DNA of 64,000 nucleotides from Rhabditoides inermis (lineage: Eukaryota > Nematoda > Chromadorea > Rhabditida > Rhabditidae), in NCBI GenBank assembly GCA_963966185.1, contig CAWZYM010000445.1:119501-183500 (forward strand). Reading direction: 5' to 3'. The position numbers and the translations under genes are program-made. Within the stretch, counting starts at the first letter, position 1. Each line of letters begins with the position of its first letter. The notes under the pieces are model-generated. The model made no database searches and had not been told where the DNA came from. It saw only the letters and a program-made list of their open reading frames with translations. This document shows, in pieces, positions 34,642 to 46,174 of the stretch.

Positions 34642-36465
34642 AGAAGAGGCGAGGGAGGGAGGGAGGGGCTATCTGGAGGGCCGGCCGGAACACGGACAGT
34701 CAATGGCAAGGCGGAATGCAATGCGCGGTCTACGGTGGGGGAGCAGGCCGCGAGAAGCTGCGAGAGAGAAGAGGCGAGGGAGGGAGGGAGGGGCTATCTG
34801 GAGGGCCGGCCGGAACACGGACAGTCAATAACAAGGCGGGATGCAATGCGCGGTCTACGGTGGGGGAGCAGGCCGCGAGAAGCTGCGAGAGAGAAGAGGC
34901 GAGGGAGGAAGGGAGGGGCTATCTGGAGGGACGGCCGGAACACGGACAGTCAATAACAAGGCGGGATGCAATGCGCGGTCTACGGTGGGGGAGCAGGCCG
35001 CGAGAAGCTGCGAGAGAGAAGAGGCGAGGAAGGGAGGGAGGGGCTATCTGGAGGGCCGGCCGGAACACGGACAGTCAATAACAAGGCGGGATGCAATGCG
35101 CGGTCTACGGTGGGGGAGCAGGCCGCGAGAAGCTGCGAGAGAGAAGAGGCGAGGGAGGAAGGGAGGGGCTATCTGGAGGGACGGCCGGAACACGGACAGT
35201 CAATAACAAGGCGGGATGCAATGCGCGGTCTACGGTGGGGGAGCAGGCCGCGAGAAGCTGCGAGAGAGAAGAGGCGAGGAAGGGAGGGAGGGGCTATCTG
35301 GAGGGCCGGCCGGAACACGGACAGTCAATAACAAGGCGGGATGCAATGCGCGGTCTACGGTGGGGGAGCAGGCCGCGAGAAGCTGCGAGAGAGAAGAGGC
35401 GAGGGAGGAAGGGAGGGGCTATCTGGAGGGACGGCCGGAACACGGACAGTCAATAACAAGGCGGGATGCAATGCGCGGTCTACGGTGGGGGAGCAGGCCG
35501 CGAGAAGCTGCGAGAGAGAAGAGGCGAGGAAGGGAGGGAGGGGCTATCTGGAGGGCCGGCCGGAACACGGACAGTCAATAACAAGGCGGGATGCAATGCG
35601 CGGTCTACGGTGGGGGAGCAGGCCGCGAGAAGCTGCGAGAGAGAAGAGGCGAGGGAGGGAGGGAGGGGCTATCTGGAGGGACGGCCGGAACACGGACAGT
35701 CAATAACAAGGCGGGATGCAATGCGCGGTCTACGGTGGGGGAGCAGGCCGCGAGAAGCTGCGAGAGAGAAGAGGCGAGGGAGGGAGGGAGGGGCTATCTG
35801 GAGGGCCGGCCGGAACACGGACAGTAAATGGCAAGGCGGGATGCAATGCGCGGTCTACGGTGGGGGAGCAGGCCGCGAGAAGCTGCGAGAGAGAAGAGGC
35901 GACGGAGGGAGGGAGGGGCTATCTGAAGGGCCGGCCGGAACACGGACAGTCAATGGCAAGGCGGGATGCAATGCGCGGTCTACGGTGGGAGAGCAGGCCG
36001 CGAGAAGCTGCGAGAGAGAAGAGGCGAGGAAGGGAGGGAGGGGCTATCTGGAGGGCCGGCCGGAACACGGACAGTCAATAACAAGGCGGGATGCAATGCG
36101 CGGTCTACGGTGGGGGAGCAGGCCGCGAGAAGCTGCGAGAGAGAAGAGGCGAGGGAGGGAGGGAGGGGCTATCTGGAGGGCCGGCCGGAACACGGACAGT
36201 CAATGGCAAGGCGGGATGCAATGCGCGGTCTACGGTGGGGGAGCAGGCCGCGTGAAGCTGCGAGAGAGAAGAGGCGACGGAGGGAGGGAGGGGCTATCTG
36301 GAGGGCCGGCCGGAACACGGACAGTCAATGACAAGGCGGGATGCAATGCGCGGTCTACGGTGGAGGAGCAGGCCGCGAGAAGCTGCGAGAGAGAAGATGC
36401 GAGGGAGGGAGGAAGGGGCTATCTGGAGGGACGGCCGGAACACGGACAGTCAATGACAAGGCGGG
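34642..36465 (+). repeat. 125-bp satellite main array
   Basis: About 14.6 direct units at an exact 125-bp period. From about 34,890 to 35,770 two variants alternate: one with GAGGGAGGAAGG and GGGACGGCC, the other with GAGGAAGGGAGG and GGGCCGGCC. This forms a 250-bp dimeric higher-order repeat. As 125 is not a multiple of three, the overlapping open frames of 121 codons are artefacts. Confidence 0.97.
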
Positions 36466-36608
36466 GTACCGCGCATTGCATCCCGCCTTGTCATTGACTG
36501 TCCGTGTTCCGGCCGGCCCTTCAGATAGCCCTCTCTCCCTCCCTCTCCTCTTCTCTCTCTCTCTCTCTCTCTCTCGCAGCTTCTCGCAGCCTGCTCCCCT
36601 ACCGTAGA
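36466..36608 (-). repeat. Satellite unit inverted at array end
   Basis: Orientation flips at GGCGGGGTACCGCGCATTGC and one unit follows in reverse with a (CT)n expansion. It ends at ACCGTAGACCGC. Confidence 0.93.
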
Positions 36609-37606
36609 CCGCTCATAAAATTCTATTATTTATTATAAATTTGATATAATATGAAATAAGTAGCGTTTTTAAAATCAGTCAGTACGTCAGTAATTCGTGG
36701 TGTTGTACAAACTTGGCACGAGTTTCCAATGGGAATCAAAGAGTTTTCAAAATTGGTCGAAAAACAGAGGATTTGTATCATCATGTTAGACGTGTGACAG
36801 CAGATATGAGATAATCATTTCATTTCATCGCTCCGTGCTCCTCTCTTTTAAAGACACAGGGGCGTTTAGAATTGTCAAGGTTCATCGAATAACGCAGTAA
36901 GTATCGAGAACTTGGCAAAACTGACTGCACGTAGTGGGAATCGAACCGGCACAGGTCCGTGAACTGTGAGCGTTACCACAACACTACAACTTTTTGTGCT
37001 GTCGAATTCATAACGACGAGATGCGCACAGAGCTCAACTTTCCTATAAGCGTTTTGGAGCGAAGGTCGTATTCGCCTTACCAAGCTTCGCACGTGCACAT
37101 GATGGTAAGCGTGTAGGTAACGCGGAAACTCCGTTCTTTCGCGTTTTCTAGGATTGTTTCGTGCTTCCAAATACTAATCGCTCCTGTGTCTCTTAAAGGT
37201 AAGGAACAGTTGCGACTTATTTTTGACTCGGAATGATCGAAAGAATCATATTAACCCAAATCTCAATCGATTTGTGAGTAAGAACAACGATTACCCGTTG
37301 CATTCAAATGTTGCAACTCGCTGTTGCAACTTTTTTTTTCAAACTCAAAATTGGTCCCGCCACGACTTCCATTCCGTTAACCTTTTTCAATACTGCAGAG
37401 CTGGCGATAGAACAAACAATCCCAGACGAAAGATGCTCGTTCGCTTACTACATATGTGGCTGAACTACATATGTGGCATATGTGGCTGTGGCCCTGTCTA
37501 CGGCAAATGTTTTGCATGAGTGGTAATGCGCGTTCAAGAAAGCTAGTTGCAGAATTAATACGCCCCTGTTCCTTTAAGAAACAAAAATAGTGTGTAGTTG
37601 AATTGA
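36609..37606. other. Unique part of the palindrome spacer
   Basis: About 1 kb present once, between the satellite and the right arm. No gene supported. It contains the tRNA-like stretch at 36,929-36,990 and repeated CATATGTGGC motifs at about 37,448-37,490. Confidence 0.6.
36929..36990 (-). other. tRNA-like sequence with B box
   Basis: On the minus strand GGTTCGATTCC is a perfect pol III B box, preceded by an A-box-like TAGTGTTGTGG at tRNA spacing. The arms do not pair well enough for a functional tRNA, so this is a tRNA pseudogene or SINE remnant. Confidence 0.4.
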
Positions 37607-37744
37607 TTCAAAACTGATTGATTCAAAACAGTGAAAACATTAAGATTTACCATTGCGATTCATTTAAACAAAGGTCGAAGCAAAACTCTTTTTTTCAAAT
37701 CGCGCAATCGGAATCGTAGTAAACGTAATTAATGATTCTGCCGC

Positions 37745-38548
37745 TTAGTATCCTTGAACTTCACAACCATAGCTTGTGATCTCAACATTTTGGTGCGTCC
37801 ATTTGCCGTCGTCCGAGCAAGTCAATATCTGAGAAGTGGACAGGATATCTGAATTAATTTCGGAAAACTCGTTCTCGTTCAGCTGAAAAGTGAACATTGA
37901 GATTTTTCTTTGATAGATAGTAAAAACTTACCAGTAAAATAAGAAGATTTCTCTTTGTCCAACTGGTTGGATACGAACAAGTTACAGTCAATGTATTACA
38001 CTCTCCGCTTACCTTAAAAACTGTATTAACATTTCGCAGAATATTCAAATTTTCAAAAGCGTAAACGATGAAAACGTTTGAATCTATGATTTTGTTCAAT
38101 ATTGTACATATTATGTACTTACGCCAGAAGTGAGAAAGGCTGGTTCTTGGATTTGTGGATTCGTAACTTCTTCTGTCAGTGTAGATGAGCCACAGGTCTT
38201 GCAAACTGGGAACAATTAGTTTACATATATAATTCAAAATTATTATTTTTTTGAAAAAAAAACATCTTACGCAAAGGTTTAGTAGTAGTAGTTGAGATTG
38301 AAGTCATTGTTGTTGTTGACGTTGTGGTAGTTTTTGTTGCTAATGACGAAACTGATGTTGTCCATGTTGTCTGCTTCAAAGTTGCTGAAAAAATTAGACA
38401 GATACTATTTTGTATAATATTAAAACAAACTTGGAGGCGTAGGTGTAGAAGAGTGATATTTTATTGTTGTGGACTGTTCCGTTGGAATAGTTCTCATGCA
38501 TCCATTAGTTCCGCTTATGATCAGTACACAAATAAACATGAAATACAT
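37745..38548 (-). CDS. Gene D': second copy of the C6-like secreted protein
   Basis: Exons by correspondence with gene D: 38431-38548, 38271-38384, 38123-38205, 37932-38012, 37745-37882. All frames and splice sites are kept, including the TATA-like upstream text. I saw no coding difference from gene D. The intron 2 donor reads GTAAGA here and GTAAGG in D. Being complete with its upstream region, it may be expressed. Confidence 0.7.
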
Positions 38549-40108
38549 TACTGAGAAATGAACGGTCACAGAAGAAAATGATGTGTATATACATTTATAT
38601 AGGACGTGCGGCAACTTTTTTCAAAGAAACTTGATTGCGATAATTTCAGTTCAATGTTCCTAAAAAAACTTGGGCTACTGCTGCGTGGAAACAAGCGCGT
38701 AGTGAGATTACAACATGGTGGTCATGAAGACGAGTTTGTCTGTTCGACTTTTGCGCGGTGATGAAATCTCTTTGTTTTCAAATATTGGGACCTATTCATT
38801 TTTCGCATGGGTTTTTTTACTCCTTTGACATTGGCACAAGTGAAAGAGTGCGAGGAAGCAGGCAAAGACAGTGAGCGAAATGAGCGCACAGTGGGCTTGT
38901 CTTCATTGTGCTTGTTTTATCCTGTGCATGATTTATTCCGTCATGTACATATTTTCATTGCTGTCTCACATAGCTGCCCACACATATGTAGGTATGATTG
39001 AGGCTGGACCACCACCGGGCTTTGCAGGCTGTTTTTCATTGACAAGAAACTACGTCCTTTTGCAGCAACAGATTGTAAATGACAGATAGTGGGATGCTCA
39101 GTTTGAACGCACATTTTTATACTGCGGGCAGTGAGCATGAAGATTTCAAGTGTTTCAAAAATGTTAGCTCATCAGACGGGAGGAAGAGGCGCATATGGAA
39201 TGTGTCAGTGGTTCGCGCAATCACAGGCGGTGAAATGCCGTTGTCGCGCACATATGTATACTGACTCGAAAAATGTGAAGAATGCCGTCTTGTCTTTGTC
39301 GCTGTGTTTCGCCTCACCAGATGCATCCATCATTTTGATAGAGAGAGAACTCTTCGGCTTTATAAAGAAACCAACAAATGAGTGAAATGCGAATAACCTT
39401 CTGAAAAAAATACTGAATTTACAGAAATTACTGCGGCTATTGAAAGTGAGATAGACAGTGGTGGTAATGTGCGACGCGCGCTCAGTTTCCCAGGGTTCCG
39501 GGAGTCTGCTGCTTCGCCTCACCCTCGGTGGTTTCCTCCGTAGAGGGACCTTTCTCCGGAGACTTCGCTCGCGCTTGCATGTCGTCAAAGAACATAACAA
39601 AGAAGAGTGATAAGACGACAGCTAATCCCGACAGCTAGTGCTTGTGTGATCATTTCTTTGTTCTTCCTAACAAATAAGTTAACACTGAGTGAGCTAAGAA
39701 TACATATATGAATGTAACGATCAGAATTGTAGTGAAAGAAATGTGAAAAAACCGTCATCGTGGATTCTCATTGCTGGTTTTCTAGAACCATCCATAACAT
39801 CTAGTACTCTACTGCTGTCCCTCCTTTGTCATTGTTTACAGGCATTTCAGGTGTGACGCATCCTTGTGGTGTAATAAATTTAATTTAATGTTAATTTCCA
39901 AATAGTATGTATGTGATTATTTGATAACAGCATTTTAGTGTACGAAACCATGCGCAAGATTAATACAATAAATCACAGTCTAAGCTTCACATTTTATTAT
40001 TTTATTGATTGATCCAACCGCATTTAGTACGAGTACATGCATACATAGCAATTTAAGGGTCATGGTCAGCAAATAATAATGTTGATTGTGCGTTGAATCT
40101 TCACCATA

Positions 40109-41780
40109 TCACCATATGTAACACACAGCGTCGTTTAAAGGTTTGGTGTATCCGGTAATCTTTGCCGGAGCAGAGCTTGTTGTATAGTAGAAAACGGGTG
40201 AATTTTCTGCAAACGGCACATTAAGAAAACAAAAATCAATAACGTAACATACTGTCTAATAGCGTGTGTTGGTACTCAGCGAGGGGCCGATTGGCGCCAC
40301 ATGCCTTCTCTAGAACGCAGAATCCAACAGCCGTCTCGTTCGAGTAGTTTCGGAAGTATTTTTTCGAGTCCACAGTGAGAAAATTGACTGAAAAACTGTT
40401 TTTGTGTGTGTTTCACTTGTCCAAAGATAGATCAAGCATTTTTCAAATCTCCCTATCCAAAAGTCTATGTAGTTGTGTTGTTCTGTTGTGAAAAACTGAA
40501 TAAAAAATACTGAGTGCAAGTGAATAGAGTAGCAAAATGTAAGTGGATGGTAAGGGCTAGTAACAAAAAAACCGCTCGTTAGACAATGACTACTGAAAAC
40601 ACATACGTGATATTATGGCATGTAGTTATTAATTATTGTATTCACCTGGGCCAACAGACACGATGCGTCTTTGCGTATAGAGAGGTGTCAGTTGAAAGTT
40701 GCAGGTCTCATTTGCTCCAGTTTCTATTTTCTTCAGTGTTTTGCCAACTAAAAAGGAGGATGAAGTAAGCTGATTTGGTAGAGTAAGGACAAACCGGTCG
40801 CAGTGTGTTTGTATCCATATTCGAGAGCAATAGACTGCTGAGTGGATCCGTTCGTCACGTAATAGTGAGCGAGGTTCCCGTTCGTGTTGGGGTTGCTTTT
40901 GCCGTAGTCCATCAACGTGTTGTACGTCCAGTGCAGCCATGGCTGCAATCAACACATTCATACGTTTTATTGTTACATATGTGAGTTTCTTATGAAAGTC
41001 ATTGAATCAGACACTCACTGCAACCGTAGTGGCAGAAGTAGTTGTGAGAGTAGTAGTCGTCGACGGTTCTGTGGTTGACGTCGTCTTTGAAGGGGCAGAC
41101 GATGTGATTTCCACAGCAGGCACAGTGGTAGTGGACACAGTCGTCGAAGTCGTGGTTGTGGTCTCCGCAGTCGTCGACTCCGTCGTCGTGGATGTAGTCG
41201 TGGTGGAAGATGCCGTTGCGGGAGCGGACGTCGTGGAAGGTGCGGTAGATGTCGATGTCGCCGTCGATGGAGTGGAAGTGCTCGTGTGGACACCAGTACC
41301 TGGAAGTATGCTCTCTCGACTCTGTTCCAGGTAGTCAGTGTTCTCACCTGTGTGCGCGGCGGTCGTTGAGGGAGTGGAGGATGGATGGGCGGGCGTTGCG
41401 GGCTCAGTAGCCTCCTGCTTCTCCACAGACGGCGAGGAGAAGAAGGGAGTGGATAGCCAGTCGACCAACTCGAGCAGAATCTCGACGATCGACTCCTTTG
41501 GCGAAGAGACGACGTCGCTTCCGACGAGACACTTGGGGGTGTCAGGCGGGCACCACGTTGGCCAGTACTTGGTCACGGTCGGTGGGGCGAGGCGGAAGCC
41601 GAACTGCTTGGCCAAGCGGCGGCGGATCTTGAACGCAAACTGCTCGATGTCGGCCTTCCGTTGATGGTGTGTGGTGAGCCCCTGGTAGCGTAGAGGCACC
41701 AGCAGTTTGTCCTCCTCCGTCACGTTCGAACACGCCTTGTACACGGTGATGAGCAGTCCCTTGCTCGCCGCGTCCACCGT
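40109..41780 (-). pseudogene. Gene C': 3' half duplicate of gene C
   Basis: Carries exons 9-13 of gene C (41019-41780, 40795-40942, 40646-40747, 40253-40387, 40109-40206), 415 codons with the stop. The frame is intact, and I found only two exon-9 differences from gene C, both synonymous (AGT/AGC and GCA/GCG). It lacks exons 1-8 with the signal peptide because the duplication edge falls in intron 8. It is probably a fragment, unless a new 5' exon beyond 42,356 is used. Confidence 0.75.
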
Positions 41781-42356
41781 CTCAAAACAAACACCCATAC
41801 ACATGAAACACACCCTATCACCTATCACCTATCACCGTCTATCCAACATCTCGCAAAAAGCACTTCGCCCGCAATAGCTGAACCCGTATCTGACAACTGT
41901 CCGGCTTCCCGATTCCCATTGCAAAACCAATCATGAATTCAGTTTCCTGCGAGCCACACGAAAAAGCGAGTGTAAAAGCGTTTCGATGCGCGTTTCAAAT
42001 CGCATCGATGCGGTTGGTCCGAATTACACATCATCCAACCATGGAGAGGGATCGGAAGGCAGACAAATCATGAGATATCAAAATACATAATAATAAAATA
42101 CGTATAGCTATGTACTGACCCAAAGAGCGCGTAAAAATAATTACTCTTCACTTCAATCACTCCAGTTACAGGAGTATTGCCATTATTTATGACTCATCTG
42201 ATGTTCATGTATGACTCATATGATTTCAACCGTTTTTATATTTCACATAGTTCAGCTGCAGTACATCATATTTCTCTACATTTACAAAAAAATGACATAC
42301 CAATACTACCATGCATACCAACAGTTCTCCCGTTTTAGCTACAGTACACATGGTCA

Positions 42357-42870
42357 CAGGGTCGACCGATTGGAATGATCAATAGCTCTATCGATTCCTC
42401 TCGGCAATCCCAGTCTCCCTATCCACTTCTTGTTTCATAATTTTGCGTTTCAGTACTCAATTTGAAGGTCACAATTTCGTTCACTACAGTGATAAAGAAA
42501 GTGAGGTTACAAGTCTTTGTAGTCATCCAATCTTTTCAAATAGTTAATTAATTGATTTCTCTCGGCCGTCCGGATCTCACTTTCCTACTCATACCACATG
42601 AATTTCACTTTCAGTACTGAATGTCGGTGGCAGCGCAAAGACAACGTTTATATGCTCATATCTCGCGATTTTAGTTAGTAAAGATTGTATTTTGACGACG
42701 GAATCGAGTTCACCGTGCCAGATTACATGTATTGGCGTCTTTACATTTTAAAAATTCTCTTTAACACCCGTCTGGCACGTCGTCGCGGGGTGCACCGAGG
42801 AGCTCTCTTTTCTCTCTTTCTCTTCACTGCGAACGTGGTGTCTTATCTTGGTAGTTCATAGTACGTTCAT

Positions 42871-42913
<43 letters not shown>

Positions 42914-43739
42914 TCTTCTTTCTCTCTCCCTTTGCACGCCACAACATTTACACTGTTTTTCCCACTCCGACTATGAGATTACTGTAGCCACATGAAATGT
43001 ATCTATCTGATCACAGTCAGTCTCTTGTGAGACCTTTTTTAAAGTTCGAAACGTACACAACAAACTGGTAGGGTTGATCTGTTTTGATTTCACGAACCCG
43101 GAATAAAAAGTAATTGTGTATATCGCGCAGCAGTCTCGCCCGCCCCTGGCAAGGCACCAGTCAGAGAGAGTCGACTGTTTATGACCGGCCCCTCCTCTCG
43201 CGCACCGGACCATGTGCCACTCTGCTCTTCCCTTTCACTCACATTGATTGTGCTTGTGTTCTCGCCTCGTCCCGCTGTTGCGCGTACTCGTACTGTTTCC
43301 AAAATTTCATTTGTTAGTGAACATCACTTTGAGTTGTTTCTTTCTCTGTCTCTCACAGTCTGTCTCTACTCTCTGCTCGTTCAGTTTTCTTGCTCGCTCT
43401 CCACTCGCTATTTTTTTGTCTTGCAGTTGCGGGCGCGCCCCAAGTCCGCTGGTTCACTTTTGTTTCGCAACACTCCGGTCACACAGTCTTCTGCCACTCG
43501 GCTCCTCCCCCACTCACTCACTCACTCACTCTGTTCTCGCCTCGCCTCGCGGTTTTGCGTGAGCTGTTTTCAACTTCTCTGTGTTCTACTTCAAACATTT
43601 TTATACCGTACTCCAAAGTCCGTACGGCTACAGTACTCTCAATAAAACAATAATCCGTCTACCTAAAACTGCTCGCTCATTTTCGCATCACAACGCTTCT
43701 GTCGCACACTTTCTTCTCAGTGAGCATGTAGCTCTTCTC

Positions 43740-43794
<55 letters not shown>

Positions 43795-43883
43795 CTCTTA
43801 GTTAGTCTCTCTTTCTCTTTTTTTCTCTCTCTCTATCTCAGATCTTCTTAGTTCATAGGTAGTTGATAATTTCTCTCTCTATC

Positions 43884-43916
<33 letters not shown>

Positions 43917-44532
43917 TTCACCCCTCTATCTCCTGCGTGCACCCTCCTTACTCCCTCGTTTTGCCTCCGACACCTCTCCCTCATCCTCGAAAAAGGTCCG
44001 TCTTAGTCAGTAGCTAGTCTGAACTAGATCGATATCTAAATAAATGGGAAACTAACAAAAGGGGGAGTGAGTGGAAGTATGATGAATATGTACATAATTG
44101 TCGGCTTGCCAGCTGCGGATTACACCAGATACAACATCGGGATGTGGAGTGGATGTGGACAGAAGAAGGAATCGAATACATCCATCGACTAAAAGCACTC
44201 CAACAAAACTAAAGAGGTAATGTTAGAATTAGAAGATCATCGGGAAAAGTTAGATAATAGTCTTTTTGCAGCACATTTCCTTCCTTCTGGATCCCAATCA
44301 TGTATCTACAATGCGTGCATAAACTTCCGACCATTTCATACATAAACTGAATCACTCTCACTTTTCCTCGAAATTATTAACACATATGTGTTTTGACTCG
44401 TCCTGTAATTGTTTTTTTAGTAAGAGCGAATAAAAAGCGAAACGGAGCGAATTGGATTTACACTACGAAAAGCAACTAACAGAAGACAGAAGTCAGACTA
44501 ACAGAAGTGTAAGAAGACATATGATCTGTTAA
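42357..44532. other. No gene; microsatellite-rich
   Basis: Contains (CT)n at about 42,876-42,911 and 43,876-43,918, and (TCTA)n at about 43,739-43,796. Pyrimidine-rich throughout, with Ser/Leu-rich pseudo-frames. No splice-consistent exon was found. Confidence 0.6.
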
Positions 44533-44638
44533 AAAAGTACTTGCGTGAAGAGGGTCAGTTTGTCTTGACCCAATTCAACAAAAGCGCATCCATAAAACAT
44601 TTACAAATACTAACACAAACCTCCTCCTCCTCCTTCTC

Positions 44639-44707
<69 letters not shown>

Positions 44708-44873
44708 CTCTCTCTGTTTCTCTCTCTGTTTCTCTCTCTGTTTCTCTCTCTCTCTCTAACATTTAAATGTATTCTCATATTTCATATGTCAACGGTCCGG
44801 TATTTGCAATTTGCAGGTTTGTATTATTTTATGCATGCGCTTGACTCTGACTTTCTTTACGCAAGTACTTTTT
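44533..44873. mobile_element. Foldback element, AGTACTTGCG family, copy 2
   Basis: Left arm (AAAAGTACTTGCGTGAAGAG, 44,533-44,625) and a shorter right arm ending GCAAGTACTTTTT (44,812-44,873) surround a (CT)n tract with TCTGTT interruptions (44,641-44,757). Shares TTGACCCAATTCAACAAAAG with copy 3. Confidence 0.75.
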
Positions 44874-44944
44874 GACAGATAATACTTGTGCTTTTGTAAA
44901 AAAACTTCATTGAAATTTCTTCTCTTATTTATTGTCACGTTCTT

Positions 44945-45540
44945 CTTTAATTAATAATAATAATAATAATAATATTTATTACCGCGTATACTATATATAT
45001 GAACACAGGACAAACACATAATTAGAGTGAATACGGCATTGGAAAATAAATAAACACAAAAATAGGATAAAACAGATAACACAGGTTCCCAAATGAGCAC
45101 TCATCTAATTTTGGACGGAGGGAACAAATGGGGGTTATCTAGGAGGTACGATTTCACTGTTTGATATTTCGCAGATAAAATGATGTTGTTGGGGAGCGTG
45201 TTCCATAGTGCAAAAACCCTACTGAAAAACGTGCTGCTCTTTAAAGTTGTGTCAAAGCAAGGAATCAGGCGCCACCCATGAGAAACACGAGACCGGGAAG
45301 GTACAATGTTGAAGAGGCCAGAATACTCTAGACTAGTGCGATTAGTCATAACCTTATAATTAGTACGCACAGAGCTATGATGGAAGAGAAACGATGGTAG
45401 CAAGTAATTCATTACTACAGAATGCAGTTCGTGTTGCGTATACGGAACTAGATTTTCATAGCATTGTATATAAACGCTTTTAAACGACAAAATTCTCAAC
45501 ATTTGCGGTCGCGGTGGCATAAGTGCATGTCTGCCTTGTC
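44945..45540 (-). mobile_element. LINE 3' fragment (minus strand)
   Basis: The minus strand encodes the end of a LINE RT (about 45,102-45,470; NRTSLEYSGLF and FALWNTLPNNI are typical of the C-terminal region) and ends in (TTA)n at 44,952-44,972, the same tail type as LINE 3. It directly adjoins the foldback copy. A similar but more decayed piece is at 63,690-64,000. Confidence 0.7.
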
Positions 45541-45570
45541 TGCGCCCTCTGCTATCAGCTTGCTCTCTCG

Positions 45571-45629
<59 letters not shown>

Positions 45630-46174
45630 GGCCAACGTTGACTGGAAACGTCCACACACCCTACTGTGTGAATTTAACTAACATGAATGGGATGAGTTCA
45701 CGCTGTTGCTAACATTTGGATATGGCTTCTTGAAACCTCTAGCGCGAGCCTTTTCCTAATCCAAAAGAGAGAGCGCTGCGTGCCCTCTCTAAGTCAGATG
45801 CAGGTTTGGTTCGGAATAAGGGGGGGGGGGTGGAAAGGAGAGAGGGAGGGAGAGGGGGAGAGAGAGACGATCAAGAACTGCCATCAATGTTTCTTGGCGC
45901 GCGAAACTGTATTTCCAGTAATCTCTCTCTCTCTCTCTCTCTCCCAGTCTTTTCCCTTTTCTCCATTTCTCCATGCTCTGTTATAAACATACATAGTATG
46001 GAACTAATGCAATTTTTCTATAGTTGTAGCGCTTCCCGTTCGAATTGTTTTTTCGTTGTTGAAACACCTGTCGCCCGGTCGTCGATGTCCATCATCATCT
46101 TCCATTGCGCGGGGTTTTTATGGTAATCTAGAGACGAACCATTTCCTACCGTAGTCCTGAAGTGTTATCCATCA
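45541..46174. other. Low-complexity interval, no gene
   Basis: Holds (CT)n at about 45,560-45,624, a poly-G/GGGAGAGAG stretch at about 45,820-45,870 and (CT)n at about 45,920-45,942. No exon supported. Confidence 0.6.

Larger units (their letters stand above)
37607..42356 (-). repeat. Inverted duplication, right arm
   Basis: 4,750-bp reverse complement of 27,996-32,755. It contains complete gene D' and the last five exons of gene C. Beyond the outer edge (42,357) the sequence is unrelated to gene C intron 8. Confidence 0.97.

Noticed and set aside
34384..36607. Series of overlapping Arg/Gly-rich frames of 121-343 codons
   Set aside because: 125-bp satellite read in rotating frames; no gene structure.
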